In this document: positions 43,012-52,686 of the stretch, in pieces | Numbering within the stretch: the stretch's first letter is position 1 | Layout of the letters: each line of letters opens with the position of its first letter | Assembly: GCF_022539505.1 (NCBI RefSeq) | Contig: NC_061512.1 | Location: 250,558,510-250,622,509, forward strand | DNA: 64,000 bases | Direction: 5' to 3' | DNA from: Lolium rigidum | Lineage: Eukaryota > Streptophyta > Magnoliopsida > Poales > Poaceae | Made by a program: the position numbers and the translations under genes | Notes under the pieces: model-generated | The model's database searches: none | The model's input: only the letters and a program-made list of their open reading frames with translations | What the model was told of the DNA's origin: nothing

Positions 43012-45473
43012 GTGCATCATTAAAACTGCTGAGCCCATCTTAATGGCTATAAAGAAAGAACTTCTTGGGAGATAACCCATGTGTTTATTTTACTACAGCA
43101 ATTTTTGTTTTGTTGATTCTTGGAAGTTGTTTACTACTGTAGCAACCTCTCCTTATCATGTTTTTGTGCCAAGTAAAGTCTCTATGTTAAAGTTGATGCT
43201 ATATTTGGGATCGCTGCGCAGAAACAGCATTGCTGTCTGTCACGAATTTGAGCAGAAGTCTCTGTAAGAAAATAAAAAAAATCTGAAAATTTACGTGTGT
43301 GATCCTCAGATATGTACGCAACTTTCATTAGTTTTGAGTTTTTTCATTTGAGCAAGTTAAGTTCCCCTTCCAGATGCATCTTTACGGACTGTTCTGTTTT
43401 TGACAGATTCTGCCTTTTATTTCGCATTGCCGCTTTTGCTATGTTGAATGAGTTTCTTTGTTCCATTAACTTTCGGAAGCTTTGTGCAATGTCCAGTAAG
43501 TGATAAGAATGATTTTGTCACCTCTGAACATGTGAATTTTGATTATGCACTAACCCTCTAATGAGTTTGCTTGAAGTTTGGTGTGGCGAAGTTTTCAAGG
43601 GTCAAGAGAGGAGGATGATATATGATCAAGAAGAGTGAAAAGCCTAAGCTTGGGGATGCCCCGTGGTTCATCCCTGCATATTTCAAGAAGAATCAAGCGT
43701 CTAAGCTTGGGGATGCCCAAGGCATCCCTTCTTCATCAACTTATCAGGTTTCTTCTATTGAAACTATATTTTTATTCAGTCACATCTTATGTACTTTACT
43801 TGGAGCGTCTGTGTGATTTTATTTTCATTTTGTTATTTTCATTCTCTGAATAAGTTCATCCTTGTGTGGGAGAGAGACACGCTCTGCTGGTTCATATGAA
43901 CACATGTGTTCTTAGCTTTTAATGTTCAAGGGCGAAAGTTGATCGCTTCACTTGTTGCTATTTGGTTGGAATGAGAAAATGCTTCATATGGTCTTGAATA
44001 ATTTGATACTTGGCAACTGTTTTGAGCTCTCATATATCATGTTTAAGCTCTTGCATCATGTAGTTTAAACCTAGTAGTGGAGAACTACTGTAGAGCTTGT
44101 TGAAATTTGGTTTGCATGATTGGTCTCTCTAAGGTCTAGATATTTTCTTGTAAGAGTGTTTGAGCAACAAGGAAGACAATGTAGAGTTTTATAATGCTTG
44201 CAATATGTTCTTATGTAAGTTTTGCTGTACCGGTTCATACTTGTGTTTGCTTCAAACAACCTTGCTAGCCAAAGCCTTGTACTGAGAGGGAACACTTCTC
44301 GTGCATCCAAAACCTTGAGCCAAAACCTATGCCATTTGTGTCCACCATATCTACCTACTATGTGGTATTTCCTGCCATTCCAAGTAAATACTTCATGTGC
44401 TACCTTTAAACAATTCAAAAGTTATTATCTCTTATTTGTGTCAATGTTTTATAGCTCATGAGGAAGTATGTGGTGTTTTATCTTTCGATCTTGTCATTTA
44501 CTTCTGACAGACTTTCACAATGGACTAGTGGCTTCATCCGCTTATCCAATAATTTTGCAAAAATAGCTGGCAATGAGGTTCCCAACCTCAATTAATTAAC
44601 TTGCATTAATAATTCTCTTCACATGTTTTGCTCTGACTTATCAGTAAGCAACTTAAATTTGCAAATGGACACTCCTCCATGGTATGTGAATGTTGGAAGG
44701 CACCCGAGGATTCGGTTAGCCATGGCTTGTGTAAGCAAAAGGTTGGGGGGAGTGTCACCTAATAAATAAAACTAAAGTACATGTGTAAACAAAAGAGAAG
44801 AGGGATGATCTACCTTGCTCGGTAGAGATAATGTCCTTCATGGGAGCCGCTCTTGAAAGTCTCGGTTGATAAGGTAGTTAGAGTACCCATTACCATTCGT
44901 TGACAACAACAAACACCTCTCAAAATTTTACTTTTATGCTCTCTATATGATTTCAAAACTTGAAAAGCTCTAGCGCATGATTTAATCCCTGCTTCCCTCT
45001 GTGAAGGGCCTATCTTTTACTTTATTGTTGAGTCAGTTTACCCATTTCCTTCCATCTTAGAAGCAAACACTTGTGTCAACTGTGCATTGATTCTTACATA
45101 CTTGCTTATTTGCATTCATCATATTACTCTATGTTGACAATTATCCATGAGATATGCATGTGAAAGTTGAAAGCAACTGCTGAAACTTATATCTTCCTTT
45201 GTGTTGCTTCGATGCCTTTACTTTGAATTTATTGCCTTATGAGTTAACTCTTATGCAAGACTTTTTGATGCTTGTCTTGAAAGTACTATTCATGAAAAGT
45301 TTTGCTATATGATTCATTTGTTTAGTCATCATTTTTGTTAGCAATCTTTTGCTTCAGATCACTCCATTCATGTCATATGCTTTACAATAATGTTGATCAA
45401 GAATATGATGGTAGCATGTCACCTCGGAAATTATTTGTGTTATCGTTTACCTACTCGAGGACGAGTAGGAACT
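43012..45473 (+). other. TE5 interior, noncoding
   Basis: About 2.4 kb AT-rich sequence without meaningful frames. Near 43640-43715 AAGCTTGGGGATGCCC occurs twice about 50 bp apart, resembling extra polypurine-tract copies inside the element. Confidence 0.6.
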
Positions 45474-45488
45474 AAGCTTAGGGGATGC

Positions 45489-47183
45489 TGATACGTCTCA
45501 AACGTATCTATAATTTCTGATGTTCCATGCTTGTTTTATGACAATACCTACATGTTTTGTTCACACTTTATATCGTTTTGATGCGTTTTCCGGAACTAAC
45601 CTATTGACGAGATGCCGAAGTGCCAGTTCTCGTTTTCTCGCTGTTTTTGGTTTCGAAATCCTAGTAAGGAAATATTCTCGGAATCGGACGAAATCAACGC
45701 CCAGTACCCTATTTTCACCGGAAGCCTCCAGAACACCCGAGAGGGACCAGAGGGGGGCCACAGGGGTCCCACACACTAAGGCGGCGCGGCCTGAGGGGGG
45801 GCGCGCCGGCCTAGTGTCTGGCCCCACCAGGGCCCCTCCGAGGCTCCCCTTTCGCCTATATAAGCTCCCTGACCTAAAACCCCGAGACGAATAAGCCACG
45901 GTACGAGAAAAGTTCCAGAGCCGCCGCCATCGTGAAGCCAAGATCCGGGGACAGGAGTCTCTGTTCCGGCACGCCGCCGGACGGGGAAGTGCCCCCGAAG
46001 GCTCCTCCATCGACACCACCGCCATCTTCATCACCGCTGCTGTCTCCCATGAGGAGGGAGTAGTTCTCCATCGAGGCTCGGGGCTGTACCTGGTAGCTAT
46101 GTGGTTCATCTCTCTCCTATGTACTTCAATACAATAATCTCATGAGCTGCTTTACATGATTGAGATTCATATGATGATGCTTGTAATCTAGATGTCATTA
46201 TGCTAGTCAAGTGGGTTTTACTTATGTGATCTCCGGAGACTCCTTGTCCCACGTGTGTAAAGGTGACAGGTGTGTGCACCGTGTGGGTCTCTTAGGCTAT
46301 ATTTCACGGAATACTTATTCACTGTTATGAATGGCATAGTGAAGTGCTTATTTATATCCCTTTATGATTGCAATGTGCTTTGTATCGCTACTAGTTATGT
46401 GCTACTCATGTGATGTTATTAAAGTAGTCTATTCCTCCTGCATGGTGTAATGGTGACAGTGTGTGCATAGTGTGGTTCTTGTCGTAGATTATGATCATAA
46501 TCTCTTGTAGGTTATGGAGTTGATTATCGCTATGATAGTATTGATGTGATTTATTCCCCCTTTCATAGTGTAATGGTGACAGTGTGTATGCTATGTTAGT
46601 ACTCGGTCTATTTTGCAAAGATCTATTATGCTCTAAGGTTACTTAAACATGAATATCGAATGTTGTGGAGCTTGTTAACTCCGGCATTGAGGGTTCGTGT
46701 AATCCTACACAATTAGTGGTGTTCATTATCAAACAAGAGTATATGTAGCACAAATGAGAGAAGTTATTATTTATTATGCGATCAATGTTGAGAGTGTCCA
46801 CTAGTGAAAGTATGATCCCTAGGCCTTGTTTCCAATACTGCAAACAACGTTGATTTACTGTTCTACTGCATGTTTACTTGCTGCCATATTTTATTCAGAT
46901 TGCTATTACCACTCATATCCATCCATACTACTTGTATTTCACTATCTCTTCGCCGAACTAGTGCACCTATACATCTGACAAGTGTATTAGGTGTGTTGGG
47001 GACACAAGAGACTTCTTGCTTTGTGGTTGCAGGTTGCTTGAGAGGGATATCTTTGACCTCTTCCTCCCTGAGTTCGATAAACCTTGGGTGATCCACTTAA
47101 GGGAAAACTTGCTGTTGTTCTACAAACCTCTCGCTCTTGGAGGCCCAACACTGTCTACAAGAATAGAAGCACCCGTAGACATC
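45489..47183 (+). repeat. TE5 3' LTR
   Basis: Copy of 40417-42111 with few differences. It ends ...GTAGACATC then G at 47184. Confidence 0.92.
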
Positions 47184-48151
47184 GATTATCTCCCAAGAAG
47201 TTCTTTCTTTATAGCCATTAAGATGGGCTCAGTAATTTCAATGACACTCTCGCAAGAAATAAGATTTGAAGCAAAAGAGAACATCAAGAAGCAAATTCAA
47301 AACACATTTAAGCCTAACCCACTTCCTATGAAAAGGAATCTTGTACACAAATAAATTCATGAAGAACAAAGTGGCAAGCATAGAAAAGCAACACAAGCGC
47401 AATTTCAAGATTCTCAACATAAAGAGGGGAAACTTAATATTATTAAGATGCATATAACCATGTTTCCCTCTCTAATAATAACTTTCAGTAGCATCATGAA
47501 CAAACTCAACAATATAACTACCACATAAAGCATTCTTGTCATGAGCCACATGCATAAAATTATTACTCTCCACATAAGCATAATCAATTTTATTATTTGT
47601 AGTGGGAGCAAATTCAACAAAGTAGCTATCATTATCATTCTCATCAAGTGTAGGAGGCATAGTATAATCATAATAAAATTTACTCTCCATAGTAGGCGGC
47701 ACCAAAAGACCACTATCATTATAATCATCATAAATAGGAGGCAAAGTATCATCAAAGAAAATTTTCTCCTCAATGCTTGGGGGACTAAAAATGTCATGCT
47801 CATCAAAACCAGCTTCCCCAAGCTTAGAATTTTCCATATCATTAGCAACAATGGTGTTCAAAGCGTTCATACTAATATCATTGCGACTAGCATGCAAATA
47901 AGATTCCATAGGTTTTTTAATTTTCGCAGCAAACAATCCATGTCTTAACTCAGAAAATAGAATAAGAAGCTCACTGTTGCTTTCCATTATGCCTAACTAG
48001 TGTAAACAAGAAACCAAAAGATGCAATTGCAGGATCTAAAGGAAATAGCTTCGAGCACTTACAACGGCAACAGAAAATAACTTAGTTACCTGGGACCGGA
48101 GTATGAGGGCCTTTTACCTTTCCTCCCCGACAACGGCGCCAGAAAATAGCT
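47184..48151 (-). other. TE1 interior, 5' part with old copy of the internal ORF
   Basis: Reverse-orientation relative of 42112-43075. The ORF copy at 47987-47472 (171 codons, MESNSELLILFSELRHG...) retains most of the family sequence, then goes out of frame near codon 171. PBS at 48121-48141. Confidence 0.8.
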
Positions 48152-49637
48152 TGATGTCTACTCACGCTTCTTTTCCTGTAGACAGTGTTGGGCCTCCAAG
48201 AGCAGAGGTTTGTAGAACAGCAGCAAGTTTTCCCTTAAGTGGATCACCCAAGGTTTAGGGAGGAAGAGGTCAAAGATATCCCTCTCAAGCAACCCTGCAA
48301 TCACGATACAAGAAGTCTCTTGTGTCCCCAACACACCTAATACACTTGTCAGATGTATAGGTGCACTAGTTCGGCGAAGAGATAGTGAAATACAAGTTGT
48401 ATGGATGTATATGAGTGGTAATAGTAATTTGAATAAAATATGGCAGCGAGTAAACATGCAACGTAACAGTAAATAAGCGGTGTTTGCGGTATTGGAAACA
48501 AGGCCTAGGGATCATACTTTCATTAGTGGACACTCTCAACATTGATCGCATAATAAATAATAACTTCTCTCATTTGTGCTACATACACTCTTTGTTGGAT
48601 GATAAACACCATTCATTGTGTAGGGCTACAAGAGCACCTCAATGCCGGAGTTAACAAGCTCCACAACATTCGATGTTCATATTTAAATAACCTTAGAGCA
48701 TAATAGATCTTTGCAAAATAAACCGAGTACTAACATAGCATACACACTATCACCATTACACTATGAAAGGGGGAATAGATCACATCAATACTATCATAGC
48801 GATAATCAACTCCATAACCTACAAGAGATTATGATCATAATCTACGACAAGAACCACACGATGCACACACTGTCACCATTACACCATGCAGGAGGAATAG
48901 ACTACTTTAATAACATCACATGAGTAGCACATAGACTAGTAGCGATACAAAGCTCATCATATGGATCTCAATCATGTAAACAGCTCATGAGATCATTGTA
49001 TTGAAGTATATAGGAGAGAGATTAACCACATAGCTACCGGTACAGCCCTTAGCCTTGATGGAGAACTACTCCCTCCTCATGGGAGACAGCACCGGTGATG
49101 AAGATGGCGGTGGTGTCGATGGAGGAGCCTTCCGTGGGCACTTCCCCGTCCCGGCGGCGTGCCGGAACGAGACTCCTGTCCCCCGGATCTTGGCTTCGCG
49201 ATGGCGGCGGCTCCGGACCTTTTCTCGTACCGTGGCTTATTTGTATCGAAGATTTAGGTCACGAGGCTTTAAATAGGCGAAGAGGCGGAGTCGGAAGGGC
49301 TACGGGGGCCACACAATAGGCCGGCGCCCTCCTCGGCCGCGCCGCCTTAGTGTGTGGGGCCCCTGTGGCCCCCCTCTGGTCCCTCTCGGGTGTTCTGGAA
49401 GCTTCGTGGATTTCTAAGATGCTGGGCGTTGATTTCGTTCAATTCCGAGAATATTTCCTTACTAGGATTTCTGAAACCAAAAATAGCAGAAAATAGGAAC
49501 TGGCACTTCGGCATCTCGTCAATAGGTTAGTTCCGGAAAACGCATCAAAAAGATATAAAGTGTGAACAAAACATGTAGGTATTGTCATAAAACAAGCATG
49601 GAACATCAGAAATTATAGATACGTTGGAGACGTATCA
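48152..49637 (-). repeat. TE1 5' LTR
   Basis: 1486 bp. In element sense it runs TGATACGTCTCC...ATCA. It is shorter than TE5 LTRs and more diverged. Inverted relative to the TE5 3' LTR 970 bp away. Confidence 0.9.
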
Positions 49638-50280
49638 GCTTACAAGAGATATATATTGACTGTGGCAGCGATCTTACAAGCCTCTGACGACGGGACTTGC
49701 TCCGCTCGTCAGAAATTAATCTCCCTTTAATATGAGTTTGGATCACAACATAACATCATCCCCTCCACCCCTGGTCACCTCATCACCTGATAGTCTAGAG
49801 CCAATGCAGCCTACGATTCTGAGGACCAAGTCGCCTGATCCCCTGATCGTCGAGAGCAAGAGGTCGCCCAGATCATCCAGAGCCTTGGTTGGAGCTAAGA
49901 GGGTGCCTGCGCGGGGAGCGGCAGAGGCAGGTGAGAACGGTTGTGGGAACGTGCGGTGGCAGTAGCCGTTGATTACTGGATGTGCGATTAAGATAGATGT
50001 GCTTGGTTATTGCCTATTCTTTGAACACATATCTAATTTGCCCTCGAAACATGCTTTCGCACCACTTTATAAATAAAGGCAAACGGCCAAACCGATACAA
50101 AGTGATGATGAAATCCTCTTAAAAGCATATAATGGATAAAAAGAAAAACTAAAAGCACCGAGCTTGCCACCGAAGATGCCGTCTAGGCAAATCTTGTGAA
50201 TCTTGGTGTCATGGTATTTGGTTGAGTTAAGTTAATATATGAAAATTGATTATTATTGAGAGGCTATAAACTTCAGAGTT
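49638..50280. other. Intergenic DNA, no gene seen
   Basis: Resumption of non-TE1 sequence after its outer LTR. A 78-codon frame (49732-49965) is proline/serine-rich and lacks any recognisable feature. Confidence 0.4.
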
Positions 50281-50970
50281 AACATGAGAAAAGAACTTAC
50301 ATGCGGGACTCCTAGGAGAAACGATCGGGAAGAGGCCAAAAAAAAACCCATCTAGGGTTCTTTCCCTCGCCGGCGACGCTGTTGGTCCGCTCCGCCTCTA
50401 GTGGCCTTAGGACCTTGGAGGTGTGGCGGACCACGGCCTCTCGTCGGCGAGAGGGTTTTCGTTATTTGTTAGGTTATTATCAGTGTCTTCTTCGGGATGG
50501 TGAGGCGGCAGCACTATCTTGATGTCAGAATAAGGTCCTCCCCGCTCTATCCTCGCTCTGGTGGTGCGTCTAGCATTGGCGGAGGGCGCGTGGAGTCATG
50601 TGCCCGGCGGATCTCGCGGGATCCGATCGGTTTTCGTGTTCGTTGTGTGGTTTCAGGTCAGTCTCTTCCGATCTACAGTTGTCATCTTTGGCGACGGTTG
50701 TTGCTCTGGTGTGCTTGTCCTTTGGGACCTTAGTACGATGAGTTCCCGTCTGTCTACTACAACAAACTCTACTACGACAAGCTTTGCCCTGCTCCGGTGA
50801 TGGAGGGGTGTGGACAGCGGCGCCCCTTCGGCTCGCGTCAGTGTTTGTAGTCGTCGCTAGGTGGTCGAAAGACCTATTTGTAATTTTTATTACTTTTAGA
50901 TCAGTTTGTACTGCTATTGATGATTATTAATAAGTCGGTGGTTTTCGTAAAAAACATGAGAAAAGAACTT
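50281..50970 (+). mobile_element. Retroposon (SINE or truncated LINE) with 18 bp TSD
   Basis: AACATGAGAAAAGAACTT is duplicated exactly at 50281-50298 and 50953-50970. The 654 bp between begins with a CTAGGGTT-containing leader (about 50350) and ends TCGGTGGTTTTCGTAAAAA, an A-rich 3' tail. A long TSD plus A tail is the hallmark of target-primed reverse transcription. No RT is encoded. GC-rich frames inside (50497-50800) are not recognised. Confidence 0.85.
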
Positions 50971-51500
50971 CCTTCATTTCACCGGATCAGAATTCTAACG
51001 CTTACATCAACAAATGCAACAGTGTTTACCTACTGCACTACACTACCAAACTAAATATCTAAGGTGGCATCTAAAAAAATCTAAAAAAAAAGTGACCCAC
51101 TATATCTAGGCATCTTGCCCTGGTGGCCATAGGATTCAGGAAGGCGCCGCCAAAGAGCGAGGCACGTCAGATCGCCGCGTCACTTCGCGTGGCTACCAGG
51201 ACTCTGAGGGAAACCGGGAAAAGACCTCCGATGGGTTGTCGCCTTCTTGGACACATCTTCTGGAATCTGGATTAGATTGCTTGGACAATCTTTTTTTAAT
51301 TACCCTTTTCTGACGCAATCTTTTTGCGATCTGTCTGAAAAATCTGAAACCGATTGACAGCGAGCAGCAGCGTCCTTCCTCTCGTGTTTCTTCTCCTTGT
51401 TGGTGTCATGTAATTTGACGAGTTCAGTTCAGATTTCCACAGATTTTGCTATGCTGGCTGGAAGCAGGAGCAGGCTCAGTTCGTTCCATGTGGTTTCACG
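50971..51500. other. Intergenic DNA and CBF-3 3' flank
   Basis: No gene. From about 51460 the sequence resembles the CBF-2 3' UTR (AGCAGG, CTCAGTTCGTTC, GGGTGTTTCAGTTTCAG), so the duplication reaches past the stop codon. Confidence 0.5.
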
Positions 51501-51527
51501 GAGCAGGGTCCGCCGGGTGTTTCAGTT

Positions 51528-52319
51528 TCAGGTGTAGCTCCAGAGCGCGGCGTAATCAGCTCCGCTGTCCTCCCAGCACACCTCGGTGAATTCTGCCGCC
51601 GGCGGCGGCTCTAGGAGCATCCCCTCCGCGAGGTCTGCGTAGTACGATCCGAGGTCCATCTCCCCGGACATGCCGAGCTCAAAGTCGAACATGTCATTTC
51701 CCATGCCAAGTGCTGCAGCTGCCGGCACCTCGAATAATCCATCCAGCTCAGAAGACAGGGACGTGGCCGACGAGCCGGCGTCGTCCGCGGACGAGGATTC
51801 CGACGCGCTGGAGGCGTCGGCCTCGTAAATGGGGACGGTCGCGACGCAATCGGCGGCCTCCCGGCGCTGGAGGTCCGCGACGGCGGCGAGCGCCGCGCGC
51901 CGGACGTCGGCGAGGTCGGCGAGCGCCGCGCGCCGGACGTCGGCGAGGTCGGCGAGCGCGGACGGGACGGCGAGCAGCCACGCGGAGTCCGCGAAGTTGA
52001 GGCGCGCGGCGGAGGCGGAGGCGGAGACAGGGCGGCCGCCGAGCAGCGCGAGCATGCCGGCGTCGTGCGCGCGCGCGGCGGCCTCGGCCGTGGCGTGCGT
52101 GCCGAGCCAGAGCCGCTCGCCGCGCTTGCCGCCGGGGACGCGCACCTCGCAGACCCACCGGCCGGCGCTGCCGCGGCGCCGCACGCCGCGGTACACCGGG
52201 TGCCGCGTCTCCTTGAACTTGGTGCGCCCCGCGGGACGCTTGGGCGGCGGCTGCACCCTCAGCGCCGGCGAGTGCTCCTGCGACGACGTTGAAGAGGAAG
52301 ATGAGCCGCTCATGTCCAT
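51528..52319 (-). CDS. CBF: CBF/DREB1 AP2 factor (CBFIV-like), CBF-3
   Basis: Intact single-exon gene, 263 residues, starting [17 protein letters not shown]. It has [17 protein letters not shown], the AP2 domain ([44 protein letters not shown]), the intact CBF signature [17 protein letters not shown], and the C-terminal acidic activation region ([20 protein letters not shown]) ending ALWSYT. It is a nuclear CRT/DRE-binding activator by family. An ATG further upstream at 52433 lies only 22 bp from the TATA box, i.e. around or before the likely transcription start, so 52319 is taken as the start. Oddities are an exact 33 bp in-frame tandem duplication ([11 protein letters not shown] repeated), a Gly insertion in the AP2 loop (PGGKRGERL), a short insertion before LNF (RPVSASASA), and DAG for the usual DAA. 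Confidence 0.95.
   Translation of the reverse strand: MDMSGSSSSSTSSQEHSPALRVQPPPKRPAGRTKFKETRHPVYRGVRRRGSAGRWVCEVRVPGGKRGERLWLGTHATAEAAARAHDAGMLALLGGRPVSASASAARLNFADSAWLLAVPSALADLADVRRAALADLADVRRAALAAVADLQRREAADCVATVPIYEADASSASESSSADDAGSSATSLSSELDGLFEVPAAAALGMGNDMFDFELGMSGEMDLGSYYADLAEGMLLEPPPAAEFTEVCWEDSGADYAALWSYT
51886..51951 (-). repeat. Exact 33 bp tandem duplication in CBF-3 coding sequence
   Basis: 51886-51918 and 51919-51951 are identical. In protein terms [11 protein letters not shown] occurs twice in the leucine-rich helix after the DSAWL signature; CBF-2 has a single copy. Confidence 0.97.
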
Positions 52320-52451
52320 CGCTGGCTGCCGATCGAACACTAGCTGGGTATGGTTGGGATGTGGAGTGTGACTGAGGGTCTGAGGTTGCCGGCGATGTTG
52401 ATGAGGTCGAGCTCGGAGTGCTGGGTAACTCATTGCTGTGAGAGGTGTGCG

Positions 52452-52493
52452 GTCTTATATAGTTTGTCCCTCACGCGCTCAAAATATACGTGG
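52452..52493 (-). promoter_or_regulatory. CBF-3 core promoter
   Basis: Minus-strand TATA box CTATATAA (+ 52455-52462), 136 bp above the ATG, inside a 42 bp block matching CBF-2's promoter at 37 positions, with the same ACGTGG core at its far end. Unlike CBF-2, no GCCGAC was found next to it. Confidence 0.7.
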
Positions 52494-52686
52494 CGGCGGG
52501 CGGCGGCGCGTTTCCGGTGAGGAGCTGACGCGTGGCATTTTTTGCAGCGTTAAGCAAAGCAGCCCATGGAGGCCCAAATGAATTGACCCATATTCTATTT
52601 CGAGACGCTCTGCGCTGTAAAGCCACGTACACGACAGGATTTCTGTTCGCTTTTGTGATCTTGTGATATCTGTACATGTAAACTAA

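Larger units (their letters stand above)
40417..47183 (+). mobile_element. TE5: Athila-type non-autonomous LTR retrotransposon inserted in TE1
   Basis: LTRs 40417-42111 and 45489-47183 (about 1.7 kb each, nearly identical), PBS GGCGCCGTTGCCGGGAGG (42122-42139, tRNA-Asp type), polypurine tract AAGCTTAGGGGATGC (45474-45488). The left flank is GTTAT; the right flank reads ATTAT directly after an LTR end that should be ATCA but reads ATCG, so one tip base and one TSD base appear changed. The interior (3.4 kb) has one ORF and no gag-pol, so movement depended on a partner element. It belongs to the same family as TE1 but sits in reverse orientation. Confidence 0.9.
11349..49637 (-). mobile_element. 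TE1: old Athila-type non-autonomous LTR retrotransposon, host of nested insertions
   Basis: Minus-strand element in three pieces: 11349-11796, 39397-40416 and 47184-49637. The 5' LTR (element sense) is 48152-49637, ending TGATAC...ATCA in its own sense. The PBS complementary to tRNA-Asp (GGCGCCGTTGTCGG) is at 48121-48141. The polypurine tract is at 39726-39739 (AAGCTTGGGGATGC on the minus strand), next to the 3' LTR (39725-39397 then 11796-11349), which lacks about 700 bp at its far end. Removing TE2 (with one copy of its TSD) and TE5 restores continuous sequence: ACGGGGG/CCCAC/ACAA in the LTR, and CATGGGTTATCTCCCAAG in the interior. Relative to TE5 it has lost about 1.7 kb of interior between blocks equivalent to 43155 and 44870. 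Confidence 0.85.

Noticed and set aside
52317..52433. Upstream ATG of CBF-3 at 52433 adding 38 residues
   Set aside because: Lies 22 bp below the TATA box, too close to be within the transcript start; the extra residues are low-complexity His/Pro/Gln, and MDMSG at 52319 is the usual CBF start style.
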